From the NCBI GenBank assembly GCA_002291955.1, contig DBBA01000046.1:1-23926 (forward strand): a DNA stretch of 23,926 nucleotides, given 5' to 3'. A program made the translations under genes and the position numbers. Positions 21,616 to 23,926 of this stretch are shown one piece after another; the stretch's first letter is position 1, and each line of letters starts with the position of its first letter. Origin of the DNA: Rhodobacteraceae bacterium UBA996 (GTDB lineage Bacteria; Pseudomonadota; Alphaproteobacteria; Rhodobacterales; Rhodobacteraceae). The notes beneath the pieces are model-generated. The model made no database searches. It was not told where the DNA came from and saw only the letters and a list, made by a program, of their open reading frames with translations.

Positions 21616-21636
21616 GCAGCGCCCAGGGCGGGCTGC
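21616..21636 (+). terminator. Hairpin after the anti-sigma gene
   Basis: GCAGC (21616-21620) pairs with GCTGC (21632-21636), with an inner GCC/GGC pairing (21621-21623 with 21627-21629). It starts 25 bases after the anti-sigma stop and could be a terminator, although no T-tract follows. Confidence 0.3.
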
Positions 21637-21651
21637 GGGGGCACAAGACAT

Positions 21652-21680
21652 TTGCCGAAAACCCTGTCGTAGCGTAACCT
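21652..21680 (+). promoter_or_regulatory. Possible promoter of the NYN gene leader
   Basis: TTGCCG (21652-21657) and TAACCT (21675-21680) are 17 bases apart. Transcription would start near 21687, right at the first hairpin of the leader, giving a 5' untranslated region of about 150 bases. Confidence 0.4.
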
Positions 21681-21687
21681 CTGCACT

Positions 21688-21789
21688 GGCCGGGGAAAAT
21701 CCCGGCCTAGACAAATGTACAATTGCCCTTGTCGCGGGTATGTCCTACACCCGCGTCTGCCTCTTGAACGGATGCGCCACTCACGCATC
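21688..21789 (+). promoter_or_regulatory. Three-hairpin structured leader upstream of the NYN gene
   Basis: Three inverted repeats follow one another. They are GGCCGGG/CCCGGCC (21688-21694 with 21701-21707, loop GAAAAT), CGCGGGT/ACCCGCG (21733-21739 with 21749-21755) and GATGCG/CGCATC (21771-21776 with 21784-21789). The third is flanked by TGAACG on both sides. The ribosome-binding site AAGGA is about 45 bases further on. It could be a regulatory leader or a small RNA. I do not recognise it as a known riboswitch. Confidence 0.4.
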
Positions 21790-21835
21790 GTGAACGTTTC
21801 GGGGGCTCACGCGCCAATTCAGGCAAGGACTCATT

Positions 21836-22447
21836 ATGTTCTATCGAGACGAACGGCTGGCGCTGTTCATCGATGGCTCGAACCTCTATGCGGCCGCCAA
21901 GTCGCTGGGGTTCGACATCGACTACAAGCTGCTGCGGCAAGAGTTCATGCGCCGCGGCAAGCTGATCCGCGCCTTCTACTATACCGCCCTGCTGGAGACC
22001 GAGGACTACTCGCCCATACGCCCGCTGGTGGACTGGCTGCACTACAACGGCTTCTCGATGCGGACGAAGCCCGCCAAGGAATACACCGACAGCCAGGGAC
22101 GGCGGAAGGTGAAGGGCAACATGGACATCGAGCTTGCCGTCGATGCCATGGAACTGGCGCCGCGGCTGGACCATGCGGTGCTGTTCTCGGGCGATGGCGA
22201 CTTCAAGCCGCTGATCGAAAGCCTGCAACGGCAGGGGGTGCGCGTGTCGGTGTGCTCGACCATCCGCAGCCAGCCGCCGATGATCGCCGACGAGTTGCGG
22301 CGGCAGGCGGACAACTTCATCGAGCTGGACGAGTTGCGCGACGTGATCGGCCGGCCGCCGCGCGAACCGCGCGAGCCGGGGATGGAGCGTGAAGGGTTCC
22401 GCCGCACGCCGGTCACCGCACCCGAGGGCGACGCGCCGGGCGACTGA
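21836..22447 (+). CDS. NYN domain (LabA/DUF88) ribonuclease-like protein
   Basis: This is a PIN-like NYN-domain protein of 203 residues. The fold's acidic residues are visible: Asp13 in LFIDGSN with Asn16, Asp97 in GNMDIELAVDAME, and Asp120/Asp122 in LFSGDGDFKPL, the set expected for a metal-dependent nuclease. The middle has TKPAKEYTDSQGRRKVKG and then STIRSQPPMIADELRRQAD. The last 30 residues are Pro/Arg-rich and probably disordered. NYN proteins are thought to act in RNA processing or decay; the substrate is unknown here. ATG 21836 follows AAGGA at a good distance. ispH starts 69 bases downstream in the same direction, so the two may share a transcript. Confidence 0.9.
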   Translation: MFYRDERLALFIDGSNLYAAAKSLGFDIDYKLLRQEFMRRGKLIRAFYYTALLETEDYSPIRPLVDWLHYNGFSMRTKPAKEYTDSQGRRKVKGNMDIELAVDAMELAPRLDHAVLFSGDGDFKPLIESLQRQGVRVSVCSTIRSQPPMIADELRRQADNFIELDELRDVIGRPPREPREPGMEREGFRRTPVTAPEGDAPGD

Positions 22448-22516
22448 CCCGGCGGTGCCACCACGGTCTCGACACCCTTGGCGCGGGGCCTTACCTGTGA
22501 CGGGGGAGGGTCCGCC

Positions 22517-23467
22517 ATGACAAAGCCGCCGCTGACGCTGTATCTGGCCGCCCCGCGCGGGTTCTGCGCGGGCGTGGACCGCGCCATCCGCATCGTGGAA
22601 CTGGCGCTCGAACGCTGGGGGGCGCCGGTCTATGTCCGGCACGAGATCGTCCACAACGCTTACGTGGTGGACGGGCTGCGCGCCAAGGGCGCGGTGTTCG
22701 TCGAGGAACTGGACGACTGTCCGCCCGACCGTCCGGTGGTGTTCTCGGCCCACGGCGTGCCGAAATCGGTCCCGGCCGAGGCCGAGGCGCGGCGGATGCT
22801 GTATGTGGATGCCACCTGCCCCCTGGTGACCAAGGTCCACAACGAGGCCGCGCGCCACCACGCGAACGGCTTGCAGATGGTGATGATCGGACACGCGGGG
22901 CACCCCGAGACCGTCGGGACCATGGGCCAGTTGCCGCCGGGCGAGGTGCTGCTGGTGGAAACCGTGGCCGACGTGGCGACGATCACCCCGCGCGATCCGG
23001 ACCAGCTCGCCTTCATCACGCAAACGACGTTGAGCGTCGATGACACGGCCGAGGTCGTGGCGGCGCTGAAGGCGCGGTTCCCGGCCATCGTCGGCCCGGG
23101 CAAGGAAGACATCTGCTATGCCACCACCAACCGGCAGGAAGCGGTCAAGGCGATTGCCGGGCGGATCGACGCGCTGCTGGTGATCGGCGCGCCGAACTCG
23201 TCGAACTCCAAGCGGCTGGTCGAGGTCGGGGCGCGTGCAGGCTGCCCCTACGCGCAACTGGTGCAGCGGGCGGGCGACATCGACTGGCGGGCGCTGGCCA
23301 CGATCCGGTCGGTCGGGATCACGGCCGGGGCGAGTGCCCCCGAGGAACTGGTGAACGAGGTCATCGACGCCTTTCGTGCCCGGTTCGACGTGACGGTGGA
23401 GCTTGTGGAAACCGCGGTCGAAACGGTGGAATTCAAGGTGCCCAAGGTGCTGCGGGAACCCGCGTGA
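22517..23467 (+). CDS. ispH: 4-hydroxy-3-methylbut-2-enyl diphosphate reductase
   Basis: IspH (LytB) is the iron-sulfur enzyme that makes IPP and DMAPP in the last step of the MEP isoprenoid pathway. The 316-residue product has the three cluster ligands Cys17 (PRGFCAGV), Cys101 (VDATCPLV) and Cys200 (ICYATTNRQ). It also has the conserved substrate residues His42 (VRHEIVHN), His79 (SAHGV) and the GAPNSSNSKRL loop. The ATG at 22517 has GGAGGG upstream. pdxJ in the same window also depends on DXP, the shared precursor of this pathway. The YdeI-like gene starts four bases after the stop. Confidence 0.97.
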   Translation: MTKPPLTLYLAAPRGFCAGVDRAIRIVELALERWGAPVYVRHEIVHNAYVVDGLRAKGAVFVEELDDCPPDRPVVFSAHGVPKSVPAEAEARRMLYVDATCPLVTKVHNEAARHHANGLQMVMIGHAGHPETVGTMGQLPPGEVLLVETVADVATITPRDPDQLAFITQTTLSVDDTAEVVAALKARFPAIVGPGKEDICYATTNRQEAVKAIAGRIDALLVIGAPNSSNSKRLVEVGARAGCPYAQLVQRAGDIDWRALATIRSVGITAGASAPEELVNEVIDAFRARFDVTVELVETAVETVEFKVPKVLREPA

Positions 23468-23471
23468 CGGC

Positions 23472-23926
23472 ATGGACGGCTGGCTGTCGTTCGAGGGCCG
23501 GATCGAGCCGCTCGTTTGGGGCGACACCACCTATGCCATCCTGCGCCTGCCCGCCGATGTGGCCGAGGCACTGGAGGCTGCGGGCGCGAAGCGGGTCGAG
23601 GGCGAGATCAACGACCATCCGGTGAACCTGGCCCTGACCCGCGCCCCGCCGGTGGATGGCGTGTTCCTGTGGGCCGGGCAGTCGCTGCTGGACCGGTTGG
23701 GCGTTACCACGGGCGCGTGGCTGGACATCAGGCTGCGCCCCGCCGACCCCGATGCAGTGGACGTCCCCGATGATGTCGCCGCCGCGATCCGCGCGGGCGG
23801 GCGGCAGGCGGGATGGGACGCCCTGACGCCTGGCAAGCGGCGCGGGATGCTCTATCAGGTGGCGACCGCCAAGACCGCGCCGACGCGCGCGAAGCGGATC
23901 GCGGCGCTGGTGGCGGGCCTGACCGA
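23472..23926 (+). CDS. YdeI/OmpD-associated, DUF1905-type protein, 3' end outside window
   Basis: At least 151 codons are visible and the gene continues past the window. The N-terminal part (about 1-90, FEGRIEPLVWGDTTYAILRL and later GVFLWAGQSLLDRLG) resembles the DUF1905 beta-barrel domain. The end (TPGKRRGMLYQVATAKTAPT, then RAKRIAALVAGL) has the helical pattern of YdeI or OmpD-associated proteins, sometimes annotated as bacteriocin-protection proteins. The biochemical role is unknown. It starts at ATG 23472, four bases after the ispH stop, and so is probably co-transcribed with ispH. No further in-frame stop is seen before the edge. Confidence 0.8.
   Translation, partial: MDGWLSFEGRIEPLVWGDTTYAILRLPADVAEALEAAGAKRVEGEINDHPVNLALTRAPPVDGVFLWAGQSLLDRLGVTTGAWLDIRLRPADPDAVDVPDDVAAAIRAGGRQAGWDALTPGKRRGMLYQVATAKTAPTRAKRIAALVAGLT

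Overview
The window looks like chromosomal DNA of a GC-rich alphaproteobacterium, most likely a member of the Rhodobacteraceae (Rhodobacter/Rhodovulum/Roseobacter relatives). The reasons are the ChvG-ChvI pair divergent from pckA, an apparent methylsuccinyl-CoA dehydrogenase of the ethylmalonyl-CoA pathway, the rpoZ-rsh-pdxJ-acpS-lepB-rnc-era-recO housekeeping cluster, a VPLPA-CTERM surface protein, and GC-rich hairpin repeats of a kind I associate with this family. I saw no tRNA, rRNA, transposase, phage gene or CRISPR array. Species cannot be named from the sequence alone.

Left part (1-9416). The chvI-chvG two-component operon runs leftward and leaves the window inside chvG. It is divergent from pckA (PEP carboxykinase); the 343-bp gap carries two exact copies and one degenerate copy of a LacI-like operator motif. 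A GC-rich composite hairpin repeat separates pckA from a convergent TauE/SafE permease gene. This permease is divergent from an acyl-CoA dehydrogenase gene, probably mcd. An SDR-family reductase follows, then a convergent MFS transporter whose stop codon interlocks with that of the reductase. pckA and mcd together point to growth on C2 or organic-acid carbon.

Central part (9461-19230). This is a long leftward block of core genes. In transcription order they are rpoZ, rsh (bifunctional (p)ppGpp synthetase/hydrolase), a DUF2062 membrane protein, pdxJ, an alpha/beta-hydrolase fused to a polytopic membrane domain, acpS, lepB, rnc, era, a DUF1491 gene and recO. Many junctions are 4-base stop/start overlaps, which suggests translational coupling. 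A 339-bp non-coding gap with a strong 13-bp inverted repeat separates the DUF1491 gene from recO.

Right part (19449-23926). A VPLPA-CTERM secreted protein is followed by an ECF sigma factor and its overlapping membrane anti-sigma factor. A 14-bp inverted repeat lies between the surface-protein gene and the sigma gene. This three-gene unit is the best candidate here for a little-described system. Next comes a leader with three consecutive hairpins, a NYN-domain (LabA/DUF88) nuclease-like gene, ispH, and the 5' part of a YdeI/DUF1905-type gene cut by the window edge.
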